Positions 1 to 7,154 of a stretch of 64,000 nucleotides of DNA are shown one piece after another. The stretch is taken from the NCBI GenBank assembly GCA_020637675.1, contig JACKKD010000002.1, positions 186,001-250,000 of the forward strand, given 5' to 3'. The notes under the pieces were generated by a model that worked only from the letters and a program-made list of their open reading frames with translations, had not been told where the DNA came from and searched no databases. Origin of the DNA: Paracoccaceae bacterium (GTDB lineage Bacteria; Pseudomonadota; Alphaproteobacteria; Rhodobacterales; Rhodobacteraceae). The position numbers and the translations under genes were made by a program. Every line of letters starts with the position of its first letter. Position 1 is the stretch's first letter.

Positions 1-1529
1 TGGAGAACATCCCGACCTACTGCGATGTGAAGAACGGTGTCAAAGAGCTTGAAAGTATTCACCCTTCCATCGACCACATCCTCGCCGAGACGCAAGGCAT
101 CATCGTCTATCAGGAACAGGTGATGGAGATTGCCAAGGTCATGGCGGGCTACTCGCTCGGCGGCGCCGACCTGCTGCGCAGGGCCATGGGCAAGAAGATC
201 AAGGAGGAGATGGACAAGGAGCGCCCGAAGTTCGTCGCGGGCGCTGTCGACAATGGCGTCGATCGGAAGAAGGCCGTAGAAGTATTTGATTTGCTGGAGA
301 AATTCGCGAACTACGGCTTCAACAAGTCGCATGCCGCCGCCTATGCCGTCGTCAGCTACCAGACCGCATGGCTGAAGGCCAACCATCCGGTGGAGTTCAT
401 GGCGGGCGTGATGAACTGCGACATCCACCTGACAGACAAGCTCGCGATCTATGCGGAAGAGGTGCGCCGCGGCCTCGGGCTCGCCATCGTGGCGCCTTGC
501 GTCAACCGGTCGGCGGCGACCTTCTCGGTGGCAGACGGCCAGATCGTCTACGCGCTCGGCGCCCTTAAGAACGTGGGAGTGGAGGCGATGCGGCTCATCA
601 CCGAGGCGCGGGGGCAGCGGCCCTTCGCCACGCTCTTCGACTTCGCGCGCCGGGTGGACCTCAAGCGCATCGGCAAACGGCCGCTGGAGATGCTCGCCCG
701 CGCGGGCGCCTTCGATGTGCTCGACCCCAACCGTGCGAGGGTTCTGGCGGCGCTCGATCCGCTCGTCGCCTGGTCGGCCGCAGTGCACGAGGGGCGCGCC
801 TCCGCCCAGGTGTCGCTCTTCGGCGAGGCGGGGGAGGACCTGCCGGAACCGCGCCTGCCGCAGGCCGAGGACTGGATGCCCGCAGACCGTCTGGCGCAGG
901 AACACCAGGCGGTGGGCTTCTATCTCTCCGGCCACCCGCTCGACGATTACGCCCCCGCGCTGAAGCGCAAGGGGCTCCTGACGCTGGCCGAGTTGCAGCA
1001 GAAGGCCGAACGCGACGGCGCGGCGGTGGCGCGCGTCGGCGTCCTCGTCTCTGGCCTGCAGGAACGCAAGTCCGCACGCGGCAACCGCTTCTTCCGCATG
1101 AACATCTCGGACCCGACCGGCCAGGTCGCCGGCATGGCGCTTTTCCCCGAGGATTTCGACGCCTGCCGCCGGGTTTTCGACCAGACGCCGCAAGTGGTGA
1201 TGACGCTCGAGGCGCGCTTCAACGAGGGCCAGTTCGACCCCGTCGCGCGGTCCGTCGCGCCGATGGAAGGCGTCGTGGCCGACGCGGGCGGCGTCGGGCT
1301 CAGGATCCATATCGACGGTGCGGAGGCGGTGGCCTCGGTCGCGGCGCTTCTCACCCGCATCGCGGCAGAGGCGAAGATCCGATCGCGCGGCCCGATCCTC
1401 TTCTGCATCGCCAACCGCGACACGGGCGAGGAGGTGGAGGTCTCCACTGGGCGCGACTTCCCCGTGAACCCGCAGATCAAGGGGGCGATCAAGGCGATGG
1501 CCGGGGTGCTGATGGTCGAGGAGGTCTGA
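1..1529 (+). CDS. dnaE: DNA polymerase III alpha subunit, 3' part
   Basis: This is the C-terminal ~508 codons of the replicative polymerase subunit that extends DNA in the Pol III holoenzyme; the 5' part lies before the window and the reading frame is open from base 3. The start of the visible protein (ENIPTYCDVKNGVKELE) and the following GYSLGGADLLRRAMGKK segment are typical of the fingers region. FANYGFNKSHAAAYAVVSYQ is the conserved stretch leading to the tandem helix-hairpin-helix part. An OB-fold-like region follows (VARVGVLVSGLQERKSARGNRFF). The end of the protein, with the tail GVLMVEEV, fits the usual C-terminus. The next gene is convergent and only 24 bases away. Confidence 0.97.
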   Translation, partial: ENIPTYCDVKNGVKELESIHPSIDHILAETQGIIVYQEQVMEIAKVMAGYSLGGADLLRRAMGKKIKEEMDKERPKFVAGAVDNGVDRKKAVEVFDLLEKFANYGFNKSHAAAYAVVSYQTAWLKANHPVEFMAGVMNCDIHLTDKLAIYAEEVRRGLGLAIVAPCVNRSAATFSVADGQIVYALGALKNVGVEAMRLITEARGQRPFATLFDFARRVDLKRIGKRPLEMLARAGAFDVLDPNRARVLAALDPLVAWSAAVHEGRASAQVSLFGEAGEDLPEPRLPQAEDWMPADRLAQEHQAVGFYLSGHPLDDYAPALKRKGLLTLAELQQKAERDGAAVARVGVLVSGLQERKSARGNRFFRMNISDPTGQVAGMALFPEDFDACRRVFDQTPQVVMTLEARFNEGQFDPVARSVAPMEGVVADAGGVGLRIHIDGAEAVASVAALLTRIAAEAKIRSRGPILFCIANRDTGEEVEVSTGRDFPVNPQIKGAIKAMAGVLMVEEV

Positions 1530-1553
1530 CGGTCCCGCCGGCTGCCTTCCCGG

Positions 1554-2627
1554 CTAGCCCACCCGTCGCCCGAACGCCCTCACGAAACTCACCGCAAGGA
1601 TGATCCTGAGCAGGTGATGCGCGGTCACGTAGAGGATCGACATCTTCAGGCTGAGCGCGATCAGACCCATCTCCACCAGTCCGCCCGGCGCGAAGGCGAG
1701 GAAGACGGCGCGCACCGGCTCGCCGGTGACCGGCGCGACGGCAAAGGCGAAGCCCACCGCGGTGCCGATGGTCAGGACCGCGTTCATGAGGGCGAGCCGC
1801 AGCGCGACGAGGATGCGCCCCTTCGGCATTCCCGCGAACCGGACGCCGAGCGAGGTGCCGATCACCACCTGCGCGGCGGCGATCATCCAGCCGGGCGGCA
1901 CCGCCTGCGTCAGCCCCGCGACATGGGCCGCCCCCGACAGCACGATCGGGCCGAGCACATGGCCCGCCGGCAGCTTCAGGCGAAGGCCGATGACCGCGCC
2001 CACGACGGCGCAGACGGCGAGAATGCCGACATCGGCCGCATGAAGCGCCGCGCCGGCGACCCGAGCGCCCCCGGCGGAGCCGACCGCATGGCCCTCCATC
2101 CAGGTGAAGGCGAGGGGAACGAAGACGATGGTGATGATGAGCCGGAGGAACTGAAGCATGGCGAGCATCTGGATGTCCGCGCCCGCCTCCTCGCCCATCT
2201 GCACGGTCTCCACGAGCCCGCCGGGGGCGGTGCCGTAGAAGGCGGTGCGACGGTCGGTCTGCCCCGTCGCCACCAGAAGCCGGTAGCCCCCGTAGTGGAC
2301 GAAGGGGATGAAGAGGCAGAGGGCCGCGAGCGAGGGGATCCAGGCCGCCGCCTCGGCGAGGATCTCGGGCCGTGCGGAGCCGCCGATGGCGACGCCGATG
2401 ACCGGGATGACGATCATCCTGAGCTTCTGCGGCGCCTGCGGCAAGTGACCCATCGGCCGGAACCCGCCGATGGCGGCCGCACCGACGGCGAGGAGCGAGC
2501 CGAGGAGCATCGGCAGCGGCAGATGGGCGGCCTTCGCCGCCAGACCGCCCGAGGCGCCGAGCGCATAGGTCAGCGCCACGGTGGGCCAGTGCGGGGTGCC
2601 GAAGAAGGTGGAGACGCGGAATCTCAT
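1554..2627 (-). CDS. AbrB-family integral membrane protein
   Basis: This is a 357-aa polytopic membrane protein of the AbrB/'ammonia monooxygenase' family (PF05145), a name that reflects old annotation and not proven enzyme activity. The family's internal duplication is visible: the signature APGGLVE occurs at residues 134-140 and again at 313-319, each following a run of hydrophobic segments. About ten membrane segments are likely. It is convergent with dnaE and codirectional with slyX, 87 bases upstream. The substrate is unknown. Members have been proposed to be transporters or regulators, but nothing here decides this. Confidence 0.88.
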   Translation of the reverse strand: MRFRVSTFFGTPHWPTVALTYALGASGGLAAKAAHLPLPMLLGSLLAVGAAAIGGFRPMGHLPQAPQKLRMIVIPVIGVAIGGSARPEILAEAAAWIPSLAALCLFIPFVHYGGYRLLVATGQTDRRTAFYGTAPGGLVETVQMGEEAGADIQMLAMLQFLRLIITIVFVPLAFTWMEGHAVGSAGGARVAGAALHAADVGILAVCAVVGAVIGLRLKLPAGHVLGPIVLSGAAHVAGLTQAVPPGWMIAAAQVVIGTSLGVRFAGMPKGRILVALRLALMNAVLTIGTAVGFAFAVAPVTGEPVRAVFLAFAPGGLVEMGLIALSLKMSILYVTAHHLLRIILAVSFVRAFGRRVG

Positions 2628-2713
2628 CTCAGCGGGCCGGTCATGGGCGGTGCCGGTCTTGTCGGGCCCGATCCTGACACCAGCCTGACACCGCCATTCC
2701 CATCACCGCCGCC

Positions 2714-2920
2714 TCACCAGTGCGGCGGCTTCTGGTCGGCCAGCGGCGCGGCGCCCCCTGCCGCCGCCTCCGCCTCTGCCGCGCGCTCCATCAGCAGAGC
2801 CACGCGCCGGTCGAGCCGCTCGATCTCGCGCGCCTGCCGCGCGACGACGTCCGACAGGTCGTCGAGGGCGCGCCTGAGATGCGCGAGTTCCTCCTCCGCC
2901 CGCTCCAGCCGTCCGTCCAT
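2714..2920 (-). CDS. slyX: SlyX family protein
   Basis: This 68-aa protein is almost entirely a predicted coiled coil, MDGRLERAEEELAHLRRALD onward, ending in the family's hallmark tail PLADQKPPHW. The SlyX family has no established biochemical role. I chose the ATG at 2920 because the family begins at this point and a purine-rich stretch (agggggcggaagcg) precedes it; a longer frame back to 3031 would overlap the hisS promoter region and add an Arg-rich stretch unlike SlyX. It is divergent from hisS, with 176 bases between the two starts. Confidence 0.85.
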   Translation of the reverse strand: MDGRLERAEEELAHLRRALDDLSDVVARQAREIERLDRRVALLMERAAEAEAAAGGAAPLADQKPPHW

Positions 2921-3096
2921 CGCTTCCGCCCCCTGCCGCCCGAACCGCCCGACGCCTGTCGGGAGGGATGCCATACGCTTGTCCGACGCGGAACCGACAC
3001 GCCGCCGCCGGTCGTCGTCGGCCGCGGACACAGCCGCTTGTTCCCTGTCCCCCCATCCGTTACACCCGCGCGCGGATGGATGTGAAGGGTCTGGCG

Positions 3097-4728
3097 ATGG
3101 CCAAGGACGCGAAGACGAAAGGTGGACCGGGACGGCCGCGCGCGGAGACGCCGAAGGGCTTCCGCGACTATTTCGGCGCGGAAGTGACCGAGCGCAAGGC
3201 GATGCTCGACACCATTGCCGGGGTCTATCACCGCTACGGCTTCGACCCCCTTGAGACCTCGGCCGTCGAGACGGTGGAGGCGCTCGGCAAGTTCCTGCCC
3301 GACGTCGACCGCCCCAACGCGGGCGTCTTCGCCTGGCGCGAGGACGAGGAGGGGGCGAGCCGCGAGGGCGACTGGCTGGCGCTCCGCTACGACCTGACCG
3401 CGCCCCTCGCGCGGGTGGCGGCGCAATACCGCAACGACCTGCCGACGCCCTACCGCCGCTATGCCATGGGCCCGGTCTGGCGCAACGAGAAACCGGGGCC
3501 GGGGCGGTTCCGGCAGTTCTATCAATGCGATGCGGATACGGTCGGCGTGGCCTCGGTCGCCGCGGATGCCGAGATATGCGCGATGCTGGCCGACGCCCTC
3601 GAAGAGGTCGGCATTCCCCGCGGCGACTACGTGGTGCGGGTGAACAACCGCAAGGTGCTGAACGGGGTGATGGAGGTCGCAGGCATCCTCGATCCGAATG
3701 ACCCCGAGAAGTTCGCCCATGAACGCGGCATCGTCATGCGCGCCATCGACAAGATCGACCGGTTGGGGCCGGAGGGCGTGCGGGCGCTTCTGGGCGAGGG
3801 GCGCAAGGACGAGAGCGGGGATTTCACCAAAGGCGCGGGGCTCGACGAAAACCAGATAACTGCTATCGAGAGGTTTGTTGCTCCCAGCGGTCCGGGAGTC
3901 GTCGGTAGCGGGCAAGTCATTGTTCCCGCGATCCAAGTTTCGGGAACCGGAGTAGTCAAAGACGCACAGGGAAAGATCCGGACCGACAATGGATTTGTTG
4001 AAGAAGGCGATTGGAACACGCTCAGTAACCTTACTGGGCTGACCGGCGGGTCGCTAGAAGGCTCTCAAGGCGTTGACGAGCTTCGAGACATCATAAGCAT
4101 GGTTCGCGCCCAGGGCTACGGCCCCGACCGCATCGTCATCGACCCCTCCGTCGTTCGCGGCCTCGGCTACTATACCGGCCCGGTCTTCGAGGCGGAACTC
4201 ACCTTCGAAATCCTCGACGAGAAGGGCCAGAAGCGCCAGTTCGGCTCGGTCGCCGGCGGCGGGCGCTATGACGACCTCGTCAAGCGTTTCACCGGCCAGG
4301 CGGTCCCCGCGACCGGGGTTTCCATCGGCGTGGACCGGCTCCTCGCCGCCCTGCGCGCCAAGGGGCGCATCCGGGCCGACACCCGCGGCCCGGTCGTCGT
4401 GACCGTCATGGACCGCGACCGGATGGCCGAGTACCAGGCCATGGCGACGGACCTCCGCCGCGCCGGCATCCGCGCCGAGGTCTATCTCGGCAACCCGAAG
4501 AACTTCGGCAACCAGCTGAAGTATGCCGACAAGAGGAACTCCCCCGTCGCCGTGATCCAGGGCACGGACGAGGCGGCGCGCGGCGTCGTGCAGCTGAAGG
4601 ACCTCTTCCTCGGCGCGAAGATCGCCGCCGAGGCGAGCCATGAGGAATGGAAGAGCCAGCCCGCCCAGACGGAGGTGCCGCGCGACAGCCTCGTGGCTGA
4701 GGTCAAGCGCCTCTTGGGGTCCGCCTGA
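3097..4728 (+). CDS. hisS: Histidine--tRNA ligase
   Basis: Class II aminoacyl-tRNA synthetase charging tRNA-His with histidine. Visible motifs are RYDLTAPLAR (residues 97-106), motif 2 around PVWRNE (126-131), the histidine-specific LGYYTG loop (356-361) and GGGRYD (387-392), followed by the C-terminal anticodon-binding domain. The ATG at 3097 has GAAGGG seven bases upstream; an in-frame ATG at 3076 is possible. At 543 aa it is longer than the roughly 500 aa I expect in this family. The excess is in residues ~250-340, where codon use and GC (about 55% by hand count, 3841-4080) differ from the rest. The frame stays open, so the gene is probably functional. The TGA is followed directly by the ATG of hisZ. 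Confidence 0.95.
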   Translation: MAKDAKTKGGPGRPRAETPKGFRDYFGAEVTERKAMLDTIAGVYHRYGFDPLETSAVETVEALGKFLPDVDRPNAGVFAWREDEEGASREGDWLALRYDLTAPLARVAAQYRNDLPTPYRRYAMGPVWRNEKPGPGRFRQFYQCDADTVGVASVAADAEICAMLADALEEVGIPRGDYVVRVNNRKVLNGVMEVAGILDPNDPEKFAHERGIVMRAIDKIDRLGPEGVRALLGEGRKDESGDFTKGAGLDENQITAIERFVAPSGPGVVGSGQVIVPAIQVSGTGVVKDAQGKIRTDNGFVEEGDWNTLSNLTGLTGGSLEGSQGVDELRDIISMVRAQGYGPDRIVIDPSVVRGLGYYTGPVFEAELTFEILDEKGQKRQFGSVAGGGRYDDLVKRFTGQAVPATGVSIGVDRLLAALRAKGRIRADTRGPVVVTVMDRDRMAEYQAMATDLRRAGIRAEVYLGNPKNFGNQLKYADKRNSPVAVIQGTDEAARGVVQLKDLFLGAKIAAEASHEEWKSQPAQTEVPRDSLVAEVKRLLGSA

Positions 4729-5817
4729 ATGGCCGAGAGGGCCGGGGCCCGCGCCGAGGCCGAGCGTCTCATGGCCGCGTTCCGGACCGCAGGCGCGGTG
4801 CCGGTCGAGGCCGACATCCTGCAACCGGCCGAGGTTCTGCTGGACCTTTACGGCGAGGATATCCGCGCCCGCGCCTATGTGACGAACGACCCATTGCGGG
4901 GCGAGATGATGCTGCGCCCCGACTTCACCGTGCCGGTGGTGCAGATGCACATGTCGGACGGCGCGGAGCCCGCGCGCTATTGCTACATGGGCGAGGTCTT
5001 CCGCAAGCAGGAACACCTGACCTTCCGCAAAAGCGAATATTTCCAGGTGGGTTACGAAGTCTTCGACCGCGCCGATCCGGTCGCCGCCGATGCCGAGGTC
5101 TTCGCCCTCATCGCCGATCTCATCGCGCCCCTGAACCTCCGCGCCGTCACCGGCGACCTCGCGATCCTGACGGCGGCGGTGCGCGGGCTGAAGACCCTCG
5201 AAAGCCGCAAGGCCGCGCTTCTGCGGCATATCTGGCGCCCCCGCCGCTTCACCCAGCTTCTCGACCGTTTCGGCGGCAGGACTCCGGTCCCGGAGACGCG
5301 CGCCCGGCTTCTCGCATCGCTTGCGGCGGGCCAGCCTCCTGGCTCCGCTCCGCCCGTCGGCTTGCGCTCCGAAGCCGAAATCGCGGCACGCCTGAAGGCC
5401 CTTCAGGAAGACGCCGCCGCCGCCCCCATCGCCGCCGAAGAGGTCGCGCGGCTCGAAGACATCTTGAACTTCGCCGCCAAGAGCCCCGCCGCACTGACCC
5501 GTCTGCGCGAAAGCGCGCGCGACATGCCCGCCATCGCCCCGGCGGTGGGGCGCATGGCCGCCCGCCTCGACGCGCTCGCCGCGAAGGGGATCGATATCGA
5601 CAACCTCGATTTCGAAGCGAGCCACGGCCGCACCACGCTCGAGTATTACGACGGCTTCGTCTTTTCCTTCCATGCCGCCGACCCGGACCTGCCTCCGGTC
5701 GCCTCGGGCGGGCGCTATGACGCGCTGACGACGGTTCTCGGGCAGGGCCGCTCCATCCCCGCCGTGGGCGGCGTGATCCGTCCGGGCATCGTGGCCGACC
5801 TGAAGGGGGAAGCGTGA
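4729..5817 (+). CDS. hisZ: ATP phosphoribosyltransferase regulatory subunit
   Basis: HisZ is a catalytically inactive HisRS paralogue that partners with the short form of HisG to make the first enzyme of histidine biosynthesis and to confer feedback inhibition. The 362-aa protein keeps the synthetase fold signatures RPDFTVPVVQMHM, RYCYMGEVFRKQ and SGGRYDAL, but it is much shorter than HisS and has no anticodon-binding domain. Its ATG follows the hisS stop without a gap, and its TGA overlaps the hisG start by one base, so the three genes should be translationally coupled. Confidence 0.95.
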   Translation: MAERAGARAEAERLMAAFRTAGAVPVEADILQPAEVLLDLYGEDIRARAYVTNDPLRGEMMLRPDFTVPVVQMHMSDGAEPARYCYMGEVFRKQEHLTFRKSEYFQVGYEVFDRADPVAADAEVFALIADLIAPLNLRAVTGDLAILTAAVRGLKTLESRKAALLRHIWRPRRFTQLLDRFGGRTPVPETRARLLASLAAGQPPGSAPPVGLRSEAEIAARLKALQEDAAAAPIAAEEVARLEDILNFAAKSPAALTRLRESARDMPAIAPAVGRMAARLDALAAKGIDIDNLDFEASHGRTTLEYYDGFVFSFHAADPDLPPVASGGRYDALTTVLGQGRSIPAVGGVIRPGIVADLKGEA

Positions 5818-6521
5818 TGCTGAAGCTCGGCATCCCCTCCAAGGGCAGGCTCATGGAGCAGACCTTCGACTGGTTCGGCACCCGCGGCATCACGCTCCGC
5901 CGCGCCGGGACCGACCGCGAATATGCCGGCGCGGTGGAGGGCGTGGACGGGCTGGAACTTGTCCTCCTTTCGGCGGGCGAAATCCCGCGCGAGCTGGCGG
6001 CGGGGCGCATCCACCTCGGCGTCACCGGATCGGACCTCGTGCGCGACAAGCTCGCCGACTGGGACCGCCAGGTCGCGGAGCTTGCCCCGCTCGGCTTCGG
6101 CCATGCCGACCTCGTCATCGCGGTCCCGGCCGCCTGGATCGACGTCGACACGCTCGACGACCTCGACGCCGCCGCCGCCGCCTTCCGCCGGGCGCATGGC
6201 CACCGCCTGCGCATCGCCACCAAGTACCATCGGCTCGTGCGCGAGTTCCTCACCTCCCATGGCGTCGCCGACTACCAGCTGGTCGACAGCCAGGGTGCGA
6301 CAGAAGGCACGGTGAAGAACCTCACGGCCGAGGCCATCGCCGACATCACCTCGACCGGCGAGACGCTGCGGGCGAACCACCTGAAGGTCCTCGCCGACGG
6401 GCTGGTCCATCAGAGCCAGGCGACGCTCTACGCCGCCCGGGCGGCGAACTGGGGCGCGCGCGTGGGCACGACCCTCGCCGGCCTCGGGCACCGCCTCGGC
6501 TTCGATCCCGCCTCAATCTGA
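5817..6521 (+). CDS. hisG: ATP phosphoribosyltransferase, short form
   Basis: Catalyses condensation of ATP with PRPP, the committed step to histidine. At 234 aa it is the short, HisZ-dependent type. Visible conserved segments are GIPSKGRLMEQT near the N-terminus, GVTGSDLV, and the C-terminal stretch LVDSQGATEGTVKNLTAEAI that forms the PRPP site region. Start chosen at the ATG inside TGATG (an upstream overlapping GTG would add one Met-equivalent); AAGGGGGA lies upstream. It closes the hisS-hisZ-hisG operon, followed by a hairpin-rich convergent intergenic region. Confidence 0.96.
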   Translation: MLKLGIPSKGRLMEQTFDWFGTRGITLRRAGTDREYAGAVEGVDGLELVLLSAGEIPRELAAGRIHLGVTGSDLVRDKLADWDRQVAELAPLGFGHADLVIAVPAAWIDVDTLDDLDAAAAAFRRAHGHRLRIATKYHRLVREFLTSHGVADYQLVDSQGATEGTVKNLTAEAIADITSTGETLRANHLKVLADGLVHQSQATLYAARAANWGARVGTTLAGLGHRLGFDPASI

Positions 6522-6552
6522 TTCTCGCAGCCTGAACGCCGCGCCCTGATCT

Positions 6553-6600
6553 TCTTCCTGGCCGAAATACTCCGGGGGTGCGGGGGCTGGCCCCCGCTGG
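6553..6600. repeat. Palindromic intergenic element between convergent genes
   Basis: A perfect 8-bp inverted repeat GCGGGGGC/GCCCCCGC (6580-6587 and 6590-6597) is preceded by the pyrimidine-rich stretch cttcttcctggccgaaatac. From memory, this arrangement recurs in intergenic spaces of Rhodobacteraceae genomes, so it may be a REP-like dispersed element. Here it lies between the ends of hisG and the DUF1489 gene and could serve as a terminator for both; there is no clear T-tract on the + strand. Confidence 0.45.
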
Positions 6601-6610
6601 CGGCTTCGGG

Positions 6611-7042
6611 TCAGCGCAACCCGATCTCGGCCAGCGCCAGGGCCATCTCCTGCGGCAGCGCGCTGTCGGTGCCCCGTCCCCGGGGCAGGTCGCGCGGGGC
6701 GTCCTTCGTCTCCAGATAGCGCCAGCCCTGGAACGGGCGGCGCGCAGCGCCCTCGGTGCGGATCACCTCCGGGTCCATCACGATCCCGCAGCGCAGGATG
6801 CCGTCCGCACCGCGCACCTCTTCGAGGCGGACGATCCGCTGGCGGCAGAGGATGACGCCCTTGATCACCCAGTAGAGCGAGCCGCCCGCGATCACCTCGG
6901 CCTCGCGCTTCGGCCACATACGTGTGACGTGGCGCCTCTCGCCCGTCGGGTAGGGCGAGGGATGGGTGCGGTGCCAGTCGATCAGGTCCTCGACCGACTC
7001 GGCCCCGACACAGAGCTTCAGAAGATGGACAGACTCGGCCAT
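6611..7042 (-). CDS. DUF1489 family protein
   Basis: A 143-aa soluble protein matching the alphaproteobacterial DUF1489 family: the start MAESVHLLKLCVGAESVEDL, the middle VIAGGSLYWVIKGVILCRQ and the segment CGIVMDPEVIRTE are characteristic. The function is unknown. The ATG at 7042 was chosen because conserved sequence starts there and GGGGG lies just upstream; the frame continues further back, but over the divergent nrdJ promoter region. It shares a 112-base intergenic space with nrdJ. Confidence 0.82.
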   Translation of the reverse strand: MAESVHLLKLCVGAESVEDLIDWHRTHPSPYPTGERRHVTRMWPKREAEVIAGGSLYWVIKGVILCRQRIVRLEEVRGADGILRCGIVMDPEVIRTEGAARRPFQGWRYLETKDAPRDLPRGRGTDSALPQEMALALAEIGLR

Positions 7043-7090
7043 GGCACCCCCAGAGATGGACATTCTAGCCTTCGCGACCGCGAGATCAAG

Positions 7091-7119
7091 TTGACCGGCA
7101 CAGGCACGGAGCGTATCTT
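7091..7119 (+). promoter_or_regulatory. Predicted sigma-70 promoter of nrdJ
   Basis: TTGACC at 7091-7096 and TATCTT at 7114-7119 are separated by 17 bases and lie 36 bases before the nrdJ ATG. No NrdR-box palindrome or cobalamin riboswitch core was recognised in the 112-base gap. Confidence 0.45.
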
Positions 7120-7154
7120 GAGCACCCTTCCCAGAAGCGTGAGGACCGCCGCCG

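Noticed and set aside
3097..4728. hisS as a pseudogene because of the atypical block
   Set aside because: The frame is open throughout, all catalytic motifs are intact and the gene opens an operon; loss of function is not shown.
7043..7154. A cobalamin riboswitch before nrdJ
   Set aside because: The gap is short for such an element, and no B12-box-like core was recognised by eye.
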